Origin: Pyropia yezoensis
Taxonomy: Eukaryota > Rhodophyta > Bangiophyceae > Bangiales > Bangiaceae
Direction of reading: 5' to 3'
Assembly (NCBI GenBank): GCA_009829735.1
Contig: CM020619.1
Location: 1,866,590 to 1,930,589, forward strand
DNA length: 64,000 nt
The notes under the pieces: model-generated
Told to the model about the DNA's origin: nothing
Database searches by the model: none
The model's input: only the letters and a program-made list of their open reading frames with translations
Shown: positions 33,222 to 43,935 of the stretch, one piece after another
Layout of the letters: every line of letters begins with the position of its first letter
Numbering within the stretch: the stretch's first letter is position 1
Translations under genes and position numbers: made by a program

Positions 33222-34450
33222 ATGGACCGCTCTCGTGCAACAGACAGGGACGAAGTGGAGCGCTTTTTGGCCACCCTTGCGTATGTGAAGTTCCTCGTTT
33301 TTCTTCTTCTTTTTGTGTGTCTGTGTTCATGCTCGTAAGCATGCTCTGTTGTTCTTGTTCCATTTGTTCACTAACGCACTTTCACGTCTCCTCATCTTGG
33401 CTGCCTGCTTATCTTCTCTCTTTTGCCTCCCCATTTCTCTCTGCATGCGCACGTTGTTCAACGTCATGGGCCTTTGTTGCTTTGTGACGACGTTTTCCCT
33501 GGCCTCCGTGCGCATGTTTGCTTCGCCACAGGGACTACCAACCGACGGTCCCTGATGCGCTGGTGTCGCACTATCTCGCTCGCTCCGGCTTTGTCACCTC
33601 GGACACGCGGGTCATCAGGCTCATTGGGCTGGCCGCCCAGAAGTTCATTGCGGACGTGGGAAACGACGCGCTCGCGCAGGCGCGGCTGCGCATGGCCGCC
33701 GAGGGGGCTACTGGCAGGGGCGGAAAGGCCGCCCGGGGGGGAGGAGCCACGACGGGCGTGGGCGTGGACACGCGTATGACATTGACGTACGTGGAGGGCG
33801 GAGAACGGTTGCGGCCGTCGATTGTGGGGTCCTCCCTGCCGTGTTGTTCCATGAGAGCCTTGGGGTAGGGGTAACGTTATTGCACAGTGTTTGCCCTCTG
33901 CACGGTCTGACATGGTCGCTGTGATGTAGTGCGATTGTGTTTTCGTTGTTGTGGTGCCACTGTGCCTGCCTGGTGGGGGTGTGCGTTGCGGTGGCGAGCT
34001 GCTTAGGACGGATGACCTGGAAAAGGCGCTCCGGGAATACGGTGTGCCACTCCACAAGCCGCCATACTATGCAGACTCGTACGTGTCCCGCCGTCTGTCT
34101 TGTTTATTGCCCTGTCGTGTGTCCGTCTATGTGGGGGCTTTGCCGCCTGTCTATGTGGTCATCTCGCCATCTCCTGAAGCCCCACCCGAGCGGCTGGCGT
34201 CCGACGAGGCACTGCCATGATGTTCTCTTTGCTTGTTACTGTTGTGCAGCTGACCTGACCCGACGCCCTGGCCCTTCAAACTGAACTGTTTTTCTGTTTT
34301 CTGCTCGTGAATTGGCGGCTGCCGCCCCCTCACCTCTCTCACCCCATCCCACGCAGAGTGACCGCCGGCCTCCCCACCGACGGCGCGCCGTCCAAGGCAC
34401 CACCATCAAAGGGTCACGCCAAGGGCGGGGGCGGTGCCAGTGGGCACTGA
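33222..34450 (+). CDS. TAF10: TFIID/SAGA subunit TAF10 (4 exons)
   Basis: TAF10 is a histone-fold subunit shared by TFIID and SAGA in the nucleus. Exons are 33222-33280, 33532-33786, 34007-34078 and 34357-34450. Donors are GTATGT, GTACGT and GTACGT; acceptors are CCACAG, CTTAG and CGCAG; every intron is in phase 2. The product is 159 aa. Across the junctions the protein reads RFLATL-ADYQPTVPDALVSHYL, SGFVTSDTRVIRLIGLAAQKF, IADVGNDALAQARLR, then RMTLT-TDDLEKALREYG and PLHKPPYYADS. This is the full TAF10 histone fold, including the loop before the last helix, here filled by a Gly-rich insert. The N-terminus is short (about 18 residues before the fold), and the C-terminal tail is Lys/Gly-rich and unique. 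All three joins restore conserved family sequence, so the model is firm. Confidence 0.93.
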
Positions 34451-36724
34451 GCCACGCCGACGTTGGCCATCTTTGCTTTGTGACGCTTGTACATACAGTA
34501 CTTTTTGGGTCTTGTTTTTTCTTTTTTCTGCATGCTGGTCCCGCCACTCGCTACCGCATTCCTCGTTGAGGAGTGTGCGAGGGTTCTCTATCCCCGTTGG
34601 CCGCTTCCTGCTGCTGTCGTTCACCGGATGGGGAAGCCGCGGGGTTGGCCGAGGGGCGCCCAGCTTTGTGGTGGACTCAGCACGCCCACTTCCACTCATG
34701 CTGCTACGGCGGCGCAGCCACAGCCGCCGCCACCGCCCACCCCCACCGGCGTCACCCGCCGCCCACCTTGCTTACCGCCGTGCGGTCACTTCCCAGTCGA
34801 GGCGGTCCCGCGGTGCCACGCGCACTGCGGGGGGGGGGGGGTGGCGACCGTGCGCGGCTGCGGGGTTGGCACGCCCGTCCTTCTGCGGTGGTGCACACCC
34901 CCTCGTTTCGGACCATGGCGGTCGTAGCGCCACGGCAGCTGCACGGGCGTGCACGCCTGTCGCTGCTCTCCCCCCTCCCTACCCCCCCTGTCCGTGAGCC
35001 ACCGCCCCCGCGATGACCGTATCGCCCATCCGCCCCGTTGCGGGCGCACCCGGCAAACCCGTGGACGCAGCCGTCGCTGCCGCGGCCGCCGCCCGAGCGC
35101 ACCCGCACTTCCCGCGCCACCGACGCCAGGCGGGGCAGGCAGGGCAGCCAAGCGGGCAGCCGTCACCACGTCCGAGGGGGCGGCCGTCGCCGCGACGGAG
35201 AGGGCGGCGGCGGTGGGGGGGGCGCCCCCGACGCCCGCCGTGCTGCCGAGCCCAGCGCGTAGGCGGCGGCGGCGGCGGCAAGCCGCCGCGGCGCGGCTGC
35301 GATGGCGGCGGAAGCGTGCACGGCTGGAGCGGCGGCGGCGGCGGCGGCGGCGGCGGATGCTATAGTGGCGGCCGAGGCTGTGGCGGCGGCGGGCGGGTGG
35401 GCGCAGTGGCGGGCAGTGGCGACGGCTGCGGCGGCAGCGGCCGCGGCGGTGGTGGCTGCGCCCGCGGCGTGGATACGCCCGCGGCGTGTGGCCCGCCCCA
35501 CGGTTGCGAGCGGAGAACGGCGGCGGTGGCCGCCCGCAGCCCTCCGCCCGCCGTCCGTCGCCCGCCGCCCTCCGCGATCGGTGGAACGGGCATGGCCGCC
35601 GGGGGCACCGCCGTTGGGAGGGGGGGGGGGGATCCGCGCAAGGGCAACTGCAGCCCCGTCGCCGCCGGTGGCCCGCCGAAAAGGGGTGCGTTGCTCTTGT
35701 AAGGGGCAACCCCAGGGGTGGCCGTCAGTGTGCGACCGCCGCGGGGGCGGGCCCGGGTTGGGGGTGGGGCGCCCCCGCCTGGCGGCGGCGCGGCCGTCCC
35801 GCCGCTGCCCCTTGCCGGGGTGGGGAGGCAGGAGCGTGGGCCGGCGGTCGGCGCGCCGCACGGTGATGATGGTAGTCGGGGTGTCGTTTGGGAAGTACCC
35901 GCCACCGCCGCCGTCGCCGTCGCCCGCCGCCGCCGTCGGTCGCACACAATGCCGATGGCGGCCGCGCCGGGCCGGCGCTGCCACCACCGGCACCGCTGCG
36001 GCCGATGCGGCCGGCACCGCTGCGGCCGATGCGGCCGCCGCCGCCGCCGCTGCCGCTGCCGCCGCCGCCAGTGACGCGGCGGCGGCGGCCGTGGCAACTG
36101 CGTCGCCTTCCGCCCAGGGCGACCGCCGGCCGCCGGTCGAGGCGACGACGGTTTGGGAGGGGAGGGGGGGTGTGGGCGGACGTTGTCTTGCGTGCCTTGT
36201 GGGTGGAGGTGGGCTCGGTCGCGGTGACGAGGACGGTGATTGGCGGGGGGGGGGTACGGGAGGACGATCGCCGCTGTCTGGCGGGAGAAGGCGACGGCGG
36301 CAGCAGCAACGGTCTGAGCCGGTACCAAGACAGTGGCGGCAGCCGGGGGGAGGATGACAAGGTCCACTTCGTTGGGTGCGTCTTGCGCCGGAGGGGGGGG
36401 CTGCGGCGGGCGGGGGCGGAGAGGAGGGGGGCATGTGGGTGTTACCGGCCTCCGGTTACCACGGCGGCGGCCGCTGCGGCGGTGACCGCCGCGGCGCCGG
36501 AGCCGGCCGCCGTCTGTGTCGCGGTCCCGGCTGTCACTTCCACTGGTGCGTGGACTCGAGGTACCGTCCATCCTGCTGGTGGCCGGGTTGGAGCGGCAGA
36601 CGCACGCCCCCGTCAAGAGCACTACTGCCGACCCCCCCCCCCCCCCGACACTCCCCCGCCTCCTCCCCATTCGACGTCTTTCCCTGCCCCCTCTCCGCTC
36701 CCCCTTCTCCTCCCCCTTGCAGCC
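34451..36724. other. GC-rich intergenic or unresolved region
   Basis: Long frames on both strands (for example about 35302-36357 plus, 35163-36434 minus) consist of Ala, Arg and Pro repeats arising from gcg/gcc runs. A few less repetitive stretches (NDTPTTIITVRRADRRPTLL on the minus strand near 35860) could be coding, but no family is recognised. Nothing here is safe to call a gene. Confidence 0.45.
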
Positions 36725-37737
36725 ATGGACACCCTGTCGGCCATGGTCCCGTCCTCGGACCCATCCGTACTGGCGCGTGCGCTGGACGCATCGGGGGGCG
36801 ACTTGGCCGAGGCAGTCGACGCGGTGCTCGCCGCGTCGGTGGGGGCCGCCGCGCCGCCGCCGCCAGCGACGGCGGCGCCGCCCCCGCCGCCGCCGCGACG
36901 GGCGGCGGGCGTGTACGCGCTCGGCAGGGAAAGCGACGGTGGGGAGGAGGGGCTTGGCTTGGGCCTAGATGGGGGGGCGGCCCCGCCGCCGGCGCCGGCG
37001 CCACTGTCGCCCACGCTGGGCGGTGGGGGGGACGCTGACGCAGACGCCGCTGACGTGGCTGCGAGGGTGCAGCAGTACGACGCGGATGAGAGCGCCTCGA
37101 ACGTCAATTTCAGGTTCGTGGCGGTGTGGTGGGGCGGGGGCACCGAGGAGGGGGCTGGCGCCGTATCGTCAGCCGGGGGGGGGGCTGCGGTGACCACTAT
37201 GGCGCGGGGTGTACGTGCCGCGGGCGTGTGCCTGGCCCCGTGCGGGAGCCCTGGGGCGTGTCGCGGGGAGGGGGGCGTGTTGCTGCGAGCAGGCGGTCTG
37301 CCGGCCGACGCTCCCGCTGCAACAGCGGCCGCCACCGCCCGTCGCTGGCGTGTGGTCCCCTATCGCGCTGAGGCGTGTGCTAACGTGCCTTTTTCGCCTG
37401 TGCCCCCCGGCGGCTTGCTGCTGGCCCCCATCGTCCGCCCCCCCCCCACTCACGGGTCGCCTGCCCGTACCTTCCCCCCCCACGGATGGAGGAGCCACGG
37501 GAGGCCTATGCGCGGTCGATGCGGGCCCCCCCTGGGCGGGGCGGCGGCGGCGGCGGCGACGGCGCCCCCCCCCCCCCCATGCCGCCGTCGCCCCTGCTGC
37601 CGGACATGGAGTCGATCAAGGCGGCGGCGGGCCGTTGCCACGGGCGCGTTTTACCGTATGGGGTGCGATCGCTAGAGCGCGCAACTCCCGGCGGGAAGGA
37701 GGAGGGGCGAACGACCAAGGCGTCGCATAAAAGATAG
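36725..37737 (+). CDS. CUE/UBA-like domain protein, second exon uncertain
   Basis: The Met at 36725 opens a CUE-like ubiquitin-binding helix bundle: MDTLSAMVPSSDPSVLARALD, then GGDLAEAVDAVLA (residues 1-38). This has the proline and the terminal Leu/Ala typical of the fold. A Pro/Ala linker and an acidic segment (DADAADVAARVQQYDADESA) follow to NVNF. The frame then enters sequence full of G runs and looks intronic. A probable last exon is 37492-37737 (EPREAYARSMRAPP, MESIKAAAGRCHGRV, ending KASHKR), with a C-rich acceptor. The donor is unclear: CAG/GTTCGT at 37113 gives the wrong phase, while a weak site at 37117 fits. Total length would be about 212 aa. The role is likely ubiquitin binding; its partner is unknown. 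Confidence 0.5.
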
Positions 37738-37858
37738 AAAACGGGACAACGTGGGCAGGCGTAGGGCTCCACATTACAGAGAAACCCCAAGGGGCATGCT
37801 AGGCGGCAGCTCCACTAAATTAGTAGCAGCTGTAGCAGCAGCCGCAGCGCTGGCGCTT

Positions 37859-37978
37859 TCAGCCGCGGCGATAGTGGCAGTTGCAGCCAGCCGCCTCATC
37901 TCGCTTCCTGCGCTTCCGCTCCAGATTGTACGCGCACTTGCGCAGCCGGGCCTCCTCCTGTTCAGGTGTCCTCTCCAT
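37859..37978 (-). CDS. Candidate 39-aa basic Cys-containing protein or exon
   Basis: This short minus-strand frame starts with an ATG in good context. It encodes MERTPEQEEARLRKC, then YNLERKRRKRDEAAGC and NCHYRRG, then a stop. The composition is helix-like, charged and non-repetitive, unlike the GC-driven frames around it. I do not recognise it. It could be a microprotein or the last exon of a gene running in from 38.1 kb, where the minus-strand sequence is also GC-rich. GCA-repeat sequence follows the stop. Confidence 0.3.
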   Translation of the reverse strand: MERTPEQEEARLRKCAYNLERKRRKRDEAAGCNCHYRRG

Positions 37979-38570
37979 GGCTCAGGTTGAAACGCGTCAG
38001 CCCGCAACCCGGGGAGGTCGAGGAAGACGGCCGCACGAACAGGAGTGACGGGCAGCATGTGGAAGGTAGGGCAAGCTGTCGGTGCGCGCGCGACCTTTGT
38101 GGTCGCTGTTCTCTTTTTTTGAGGTCCAAGACTTTCCCCGCATGGCCGACATTGCCGACGCGTCCACTACCCACAGGTTTCCAATCCGCTTGCCATGCAG
38201 CGGGCGTCCAGGACGTGGCTGACGCTGCAGCCGCCGACGGGGACGTCTAACACAAAATCTCCGTGGACATCAATTTCAAGGCGTTTCGCATATTTGTAAA
38301 CGCTCGCTTGCGTGGCAGCTCTGCCCACATAGATAGATATCAACAGTCCAGAAGCCAGTCATACTGAAAGATATTGTGCGCAGTTGTTCAAAGAAGATGA
38401 ATTACGCTTCACATGCTGGATGCTGTTTCAGTCCTCCTACTGTGGCCAAACAAAACGCGTATCATTACGCTCATGAATACTCTTGGCTCGGGTCGCGGGC
38501 TCCATTTCGCTTGGCTCCGAGTCAGCCGGCTCACAGAGAATACTCGAGCCTCACCCACGACTAGAGATGG

Positions 38571-38742
38571 TACCTGCCAGAGCTCAGATGAACCGGGGAC
38601 CAATTTTTCTCGTCACATGCAAAACAAGGTTACCCACCGGAGCGCGCACAGACGCTACTTGCCAGAGCTAAGAATAACCGGGGTCATCTTCTGACCAATT
38701 TTTCTCGTCTCAGACAAATCATGATTACCCACCGGAGCGTGA
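38571..38742 (+). repeat. Two-unit tandem repeat, about 85 bp per unit
   Basis: Unit 1 (38571-38655) and unit 2 (38656 to about 38742) share tac[ct]tgccagagct, aaccgggg, gaccaatttttctcgtc and ttacccaccggagcg in the same order, with small insertions between. Confidence 0.8.
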
Positions 38743-40466
38743 GGCAACTTCCTTTCGAGTACACCGGCCATGCGGCCAAAGGGCGGACCCCCCCCCCCCC
38801 CCGCCAGCACCGTTCTGGTGGACCCTTATGAACCACTCTTTACGGGCCAGATGCCATCTCTGCCCATGACACCCAGTACCATACGCATGACCAAGAGTAG
38901 TACGCTTGACAACCTCTGGTGTAAGTCTAGCGGTTGTACTAGCACAGAAAAAAGTGTTGCCACCTAAAATATGTATTATGAAGTGGTCTGCCAAAACTGC
39001 TAGGCCTGAGCTGACGCCATTTTTTTTCGCTGCGACCGCAGTCGTCAGGCGAGCCGACGATGCACCCAGGGTGACAGCAATTTGTCCATATACTGTTTTT
39101 TACTCCAACTCTCAAAACGTATTACTGCCTAACATACTCCCTGAAAGCACCGATGCTGCAATTTATGTAAAGATTCCCTCGCTTTTGTCTTGTGACGGCG
39201 ACAGGAGCAGTGGTGTGCAAAAAGCATTGTACTGTTTATTCTTCGCGAGCTGCTGGATTACCTCGTTTTGCTTGCAGCGCGGGATTGTCCCAGCAGGATC
39301 GAAGCCACAGAATTCATATTTTCTTAGCCTCTCGTATCGTTGTGCTCTCAGCTTCAGCCGACCGCTGCTAACATGGTTACCTATAAACTGGTAGACATTG
39401 CTGGGAGAAAAATTAATTAGACCACGTTTTAAGTGAAGAAATTGTTGTTTTTACCGCTTTTAGTGTTGACTGTCAGCGGTCACATCGTAGAAGAGTGTGG
39501 CACAACCCTTGCTTCGTTGAAGATATTCAAGACAGAATTGGTGATTCCGGCATGTTGGGTAGCATAGGTCGGGTGAGATTGTCCTCAGACACTTTTCCAT
39601 GTCTGGCGTATCGTTTGAGGGAGTCAGACCCACAAGCTTGACTCAGAATACAGCAGCAGGACGTGTTGTCCCGTCATGTATGCCGAAAAACGCAAGATCT
39701 GAAAAAAGCCCCTGTCTGCTCACGAACGAACATCTTTGCGTACCGCTGTGCCCCGAATTTCGTCCAGGGGGACAAAGTCTGAGACTGTCTTCATGTTATG
39801 CGCACTCATTAGTCTAGATCCATCATGTTTCTTGTATTCCACATATTCAGCCCATAAGGCACGTGGAATTATGGCCAGGTAGGGACGACGCTGAGGAGTG
39901 GTTCTTCGGATGCGTGTTCGTCGCAGGGCTGTGCAGTCGCTAGACCGACTCAGACCGATACCAGCGCCCGGCCCATTTTGTCAGCCGTCGGTTTTCTTGA
40001 TTCCGAGAGGGCGGCGACTTGCGATTGAAGCTAAGCCGTGTGAGTGTCACTCCCTATTTCTGTGCCTACCCATGCGGACCCAGCAGAGATCGCTTGAGCG
40101 ACACAAAGCAAAACATTGAGACAAACTGACGTGAATATCCAGTAACAGTGTCTCTCGCGCAAAACCCGATGTAAAAAGACGTATATACAGAACTTTCCAT
40201 TCTGGATACATATTAAGCCTTAATTGAACAATACAATGACACCCAATGCAACACCGTACCAATACTACATGCATGCGATTCATTTCATCCATCTACGCAT
40301 GTGCTAAAAAACGGCATAGATTGTTAAATTGCTTGTGAATCACGAAGAGAACTTCTCCGATGACTATTGCTGATGTCTGAAATTTGTCCTGGTGTACCGA
40401 GACTGCCTCTTTCAGACGAGTTCTCAGCAAATTAGATACGCCGCTGAGACCAACTCCGTGGCCGGT

Positions 40467-41047
40467 GTGCCCCCACAGGCTGGAATCGCCTCTTCTTTCC
40501 TTCACACGTCAGGGGAAAAAATGGTTGTGCCCAGCAAAGCGCTCCTAACAATAGAATGTCTCAAGCTTGTGAGTGCAAATAGTGAGAAACCGTTGCGGCA
40601 CTTTGTGGCTCGGCATACCACCACATGATTGGGCTGTCAAGCAGCTGATAGCGCTGTACAGCCAATGCGGTGACCGTAAAGTTCAGAAATTCACTTTATG
40701 TATTGGTCTCGGGCCACGAGGACAGAATTCAGGGAGCAGAAATAACGTCACGTGCGTGCGAATGTTTCCTGTACACACTTTTGCTTATCAGCACTGAATG
40801 GAACAGGGTGAGAAAGCTTCTTTGCGAACTTCCTCAAAGCTCGGGGGATAAATTATACAGCTCTCGGACATCTTTAAGCTTTTTGACATGCTTACAAATA
40901 ACTTTTGTTCTCAGTCTTGATAATTCTGATTTCTGACTTTTGACCGGCGGGACTGTGTGTGACTTTTTTAACGAGGCCCTCAGCCAACTATATTCGGACA
41001 TGGGCCCGACTTCTCGACCGAGGTGCCCCCACAGGCTGGAATCGCCT
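40467..41047 (+). repeat. Dispersed 25-bp direct repeat pair
   Basis: The identical 25-mer beginning gtgcccccacaggctggaat occurs at 40467-40491 and at 41023-41047. Both copies run into a pyrimidine-rich tail (ttctttcc and ttactttttctc), like an intron end or an element terminus. Confidence 0.75.
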
Positions 41048-41900
41048 TTACTTTTTCTCTCAATCGTCTTGCCATAGAGACCGCCACCGAGCCTCCACTT
41101 GCTAATTTGGAAGATGGGGAACTTCCACTGTCATGAGCCGCATCTGAAGAGAACGTGGCGGGCGCTTTTGTCTTCTTGGAGAGACAGCAAGGGCACTTTC
41201 GACATGATCAGGCACCACGGTCAGGGAGTCGGCCCCAGGGGCAAACCTGACTTGCTGAGAGTCAGTCACTACCTCCCTGGAGGGGCTGTGCAAAGCGCAC
41301 CAGCGCTAGTGGACGGTATGTCTTGGACACTGCTAAGGCACGAACAGGGCGCGACGCGCCCCGACTCGACCGGGCAGTGAAGGCGCGAGTTCCGCGCGAT
41401 TGCACATTTCAAACTTAAATCGAATGACCTGGGTGTTCTTTGTCGTCGAACTGGTGAGCGGGGCCGCAAACGATTGGAAATAATACATTTTAACCAAAGT
41501 TGGGGATTAGGGCTCCAACTATAGTTGCAAAACTACTCTGTACAAGTTACTAAAGCACTCCAAGTGCACGGAGACGGATCTCGAGAACTCGAAAAAGCGC
41601 TTTTGAGCGCCCTCGCCCCGCGCGCTGGCAACAGCGGGGCGCAATGCACAGCCCTACTCCCATAAGGAATCCTAAAACCAGCAAACATGACTACCATATT
41701 ATGGAAAACAACGTGCGCGACATTGCATAAATGCCTTGCTTAATTGAAAGCATTAACATCCCAATGTGATCTTCTGAAGCTGCTTCCAATACTTTCTGGG
41801 AGTATTGTTTGGTGAACTCTTGTGCAAGTTTCGTGGTGGCTCTGAGAATGTTATCGAGGGTCTTCAATATGGTCACACTCTGGTCATTTGTGCCGTTTGC

Positions 41901-42130
41901 GAGTTTGGTTTGGATTGGAGCACGGGAAGGGGTAGGTTGGGGGGGGGTTCAGACGTAAATTCTAGCCCCTTCATGCATATAGGGGCGATTTGGGGGGGGT
42001 CAAACGGGGTGGGCGGCGGTGGTCGGGAGGGGAAGGGAGGGTGGTTCGAGACTCTCGGGGGTGGGGATAAACATGTGGGAGAGTTTGGTTTGGATTCGAG
42101 CTCGGGAAGGGGTGGGTGGGGGGGGGGTTC
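41901..42130 (+). repeat. Direct repeat pair, 50 bp, 180 bp apart
   Basis: Units 41901-41950 and 42081-42130 both read gagtttggtttggatt, then gag, then cgggaaggggt, then a G run and ggttc. They differ at a few bases. Confidence 0.8.
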
Positions 42131-42982
42131 ATGTGGCATGGCACAATCTAGACTAGGGAAAGTCGTGCATAGGCACAATCCGGCCTAGGGAGAGTGGCCC
42201 TAAAGTTTAGTGCACTCTAATTGGCCATAACCCTTCCTCATCTCGCCCTAATGCTCTCTAATGCGGCCTAACCCTTTCATGTCTCCGCCCGTGGAGACCC
42301 CCCCCCTGGTGACCCATCCGGCAAAGGGGGGGCGCCGCCGCCGCCGACCGCCTCGTGGTAGACAGCGGCAGTGTCCACGACCACCACCCACGCTGCGGAG
42401 GCAGCGGCGGCCGCGTTTGGTGGGGCGGGCGGTGGCCGTGTCCACCGCCGCCGCCGGCGCCGAGGCCGCTGCCGCCGCCGCCCCGGGGTCGTCGGCGCCG
42501 CGGCCGCCGTGCGGCACCGCCGCCACAGCGACCACCGCCGCCGATGCCCGACGGGTGGTGCGAGCGGGGGGGTCGGCCACCCCGCCTGGACAGCGGCGGG
42601 TGGGCCGCCACCGTCGGGGGGCCGCTCCCCCGCCCTGGCCGTTGGCCATCGGCCAGTCTCTGACCAGCTCCCGGGGGGACGGTCGGCATGAGACGGTGGT
42701 GGCGATGGGAGGGGGGCACCTCAGGGTCAACCGCGCCGCCTGAACCGGCGCCCCTTCAAACTGTTGAAACTGAACCTGGACTCGACGAATCGCATCTCCG
42801 CGTTGGCCTGGACCGCACTTTCGCACCCATCAAATATCCCTATACATATAGGTAGAGGCATAGATATGGATGTCGTCTGCGGCTTGCGTTTTCAGCTCTG
42901 GGTCGCGGACCGACTATATCCCGGTTGGGGTCCGCGCCGTTACGGCACCCGTGACGCGACCCTTGTTGCTTCGCCGGCGCTG

Positions 42983-43014
42983 CAGCGCACACACACGGTC
43001 GTGTGTGTGCGCTG
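42983..43014. repeat. Perfect 15-bp-arm inverted repeat (hairpin)
   Basis: The arm cagcgcacacacacg (42983-42997) is followed by a 2-base spacer and its exact reverse complement (43000-43014). The flanks repeat gctggcagcagct several times (43011-43080). It lies about 160 bp from the retroelement insertion site, in otherwise non-coding sequence (42250-43170). The longest frame there (42826-42248 minus) has no recognisable family. Confidence 0.85.
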
Positions 43015-43170
43015 GCAGCAGCTATTTGTGTGCGCTGTAGTGTGCTGGCAGCTGCTGCAGAAGTGCGCTGGCAGCAGCTGCACGCCATGGCGAAGACGTA
43101 CCACCGCATGGTGGTCGACAGCTGACCCAGGATGGCAATCAGGCCAATGGCTGCTCACCAACCGATGGGC

Positions 43171-43175
43171 CCGAG
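43171..43175. repeat. Target-site duplication ccgag (left)
   Basis: The five bases ccgag directly precede the left LTR (43176). The same five follow the right LTR at 58517-58521. Confidence 0.85.
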
Positions 43176-43746
43176 TGTGGTATAAAACTCAATCCTCTCG
43201 GACACGTGTCAATATCCCTCGGGGGAAAGGGACAGGTAACGCAGAAAGGGGAACTACGAGAATGGTATGCCTGTTGCCTCACGTGCCTGCTCGCAGAGCA
43301 AACAGATACGCACGGTAGTGCACACGGGGAAGAGGAAAGCAAACGCGCAGTTGTCTTTTTCCTGAGGGCGCGGGCCGAAGGCGCCTCGCTGTCCCTCTTA
43401 ACGTGCATCTGGGGGAACCCCGGCACGTTGGCCCGGTAGCCCCCCCATAACCCCGAGTGGCCCCGACCCGAGTCTAACCTCGTCAGGTCGGGGGCCACTA
43501 TCACTACTAATTCTATTCCCACTCACTAATCTCACACTCAAATTCTCTCAAATCAAGTCCCTCACAAATATGCAAAAACACATCAGAAATCCCTCTCTCG
43601 CGTGTGGATAGCGTAGTCCACCGCATCCCAGTGCCGGACACGGGCCACGGCCGCCAACCATCGCCACACGGCGGACGTGTTCTGGCACCTGGTGCCCTCT
43701 GGTTGCAGTCCCGGGTCGGCGCCAAGTCGGGGCCAGGGATGCTACA
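43176..43746 (-). repeat. 3' LTR, 571 bp
   Basis: It begins TGT and ends ACA, and matches 57946-58516 over its whole length with about one substitution. The flanking ccgag on the outer side and the polypurine tract on the inner side define both edges. Confidence 0.92.
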
Positions 43747-43760
43747 TAGCTCCCTCCCTA
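43747..43760 (-). other. Polypurine tract
   Basis: On the sense (minus) strand the bases next to the 3' LTR read TAGGGAGGGAGCTA, the expected plus-strand primer position for an LTR retroelement. Confidence 0.75.
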
Positions 43761-43935
43761 GTCCGGCACGTCCTCGGGCCGAACCAGGTGCCACCGTGCA
43801 CAGCCTCGAGCACGTCCACACCGGTGCCGAGGTCGAGCGTCTTCCCCCTGGTCACGATCACTTGCTCCGGTTCTGCCCCCTCCCCTTTCTTCTTCACCTT
43901 GGCCCCCTCGTTCCCCCCCCCGGAGCCTGGACGTC

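Larger units (their letters stand above)
37979..42240. other. AT-richer stretch with short direct repeats, no gene recognised
   Basis: GC drops clearly compared with the flanking gene-dense DNA. Open frames are short and scattered. A minus-strand frame at about 40505-40293 (SNLLRTRLKEAVSVHQDKF, QTSAIVIGEVLFVIHKQFNN) and one at 41876-41691 look protein-like, but I cannot assign them. Three sets of direct repeats are listed separately. The stretch may be old transposon debris. Confidence 0.5.

Noticed and set aside
35163-36670. Several 340-436 codon frames on both strands
   Set aside because: Ala/Arg/Pro repeats only; GC-driven lack of stops.
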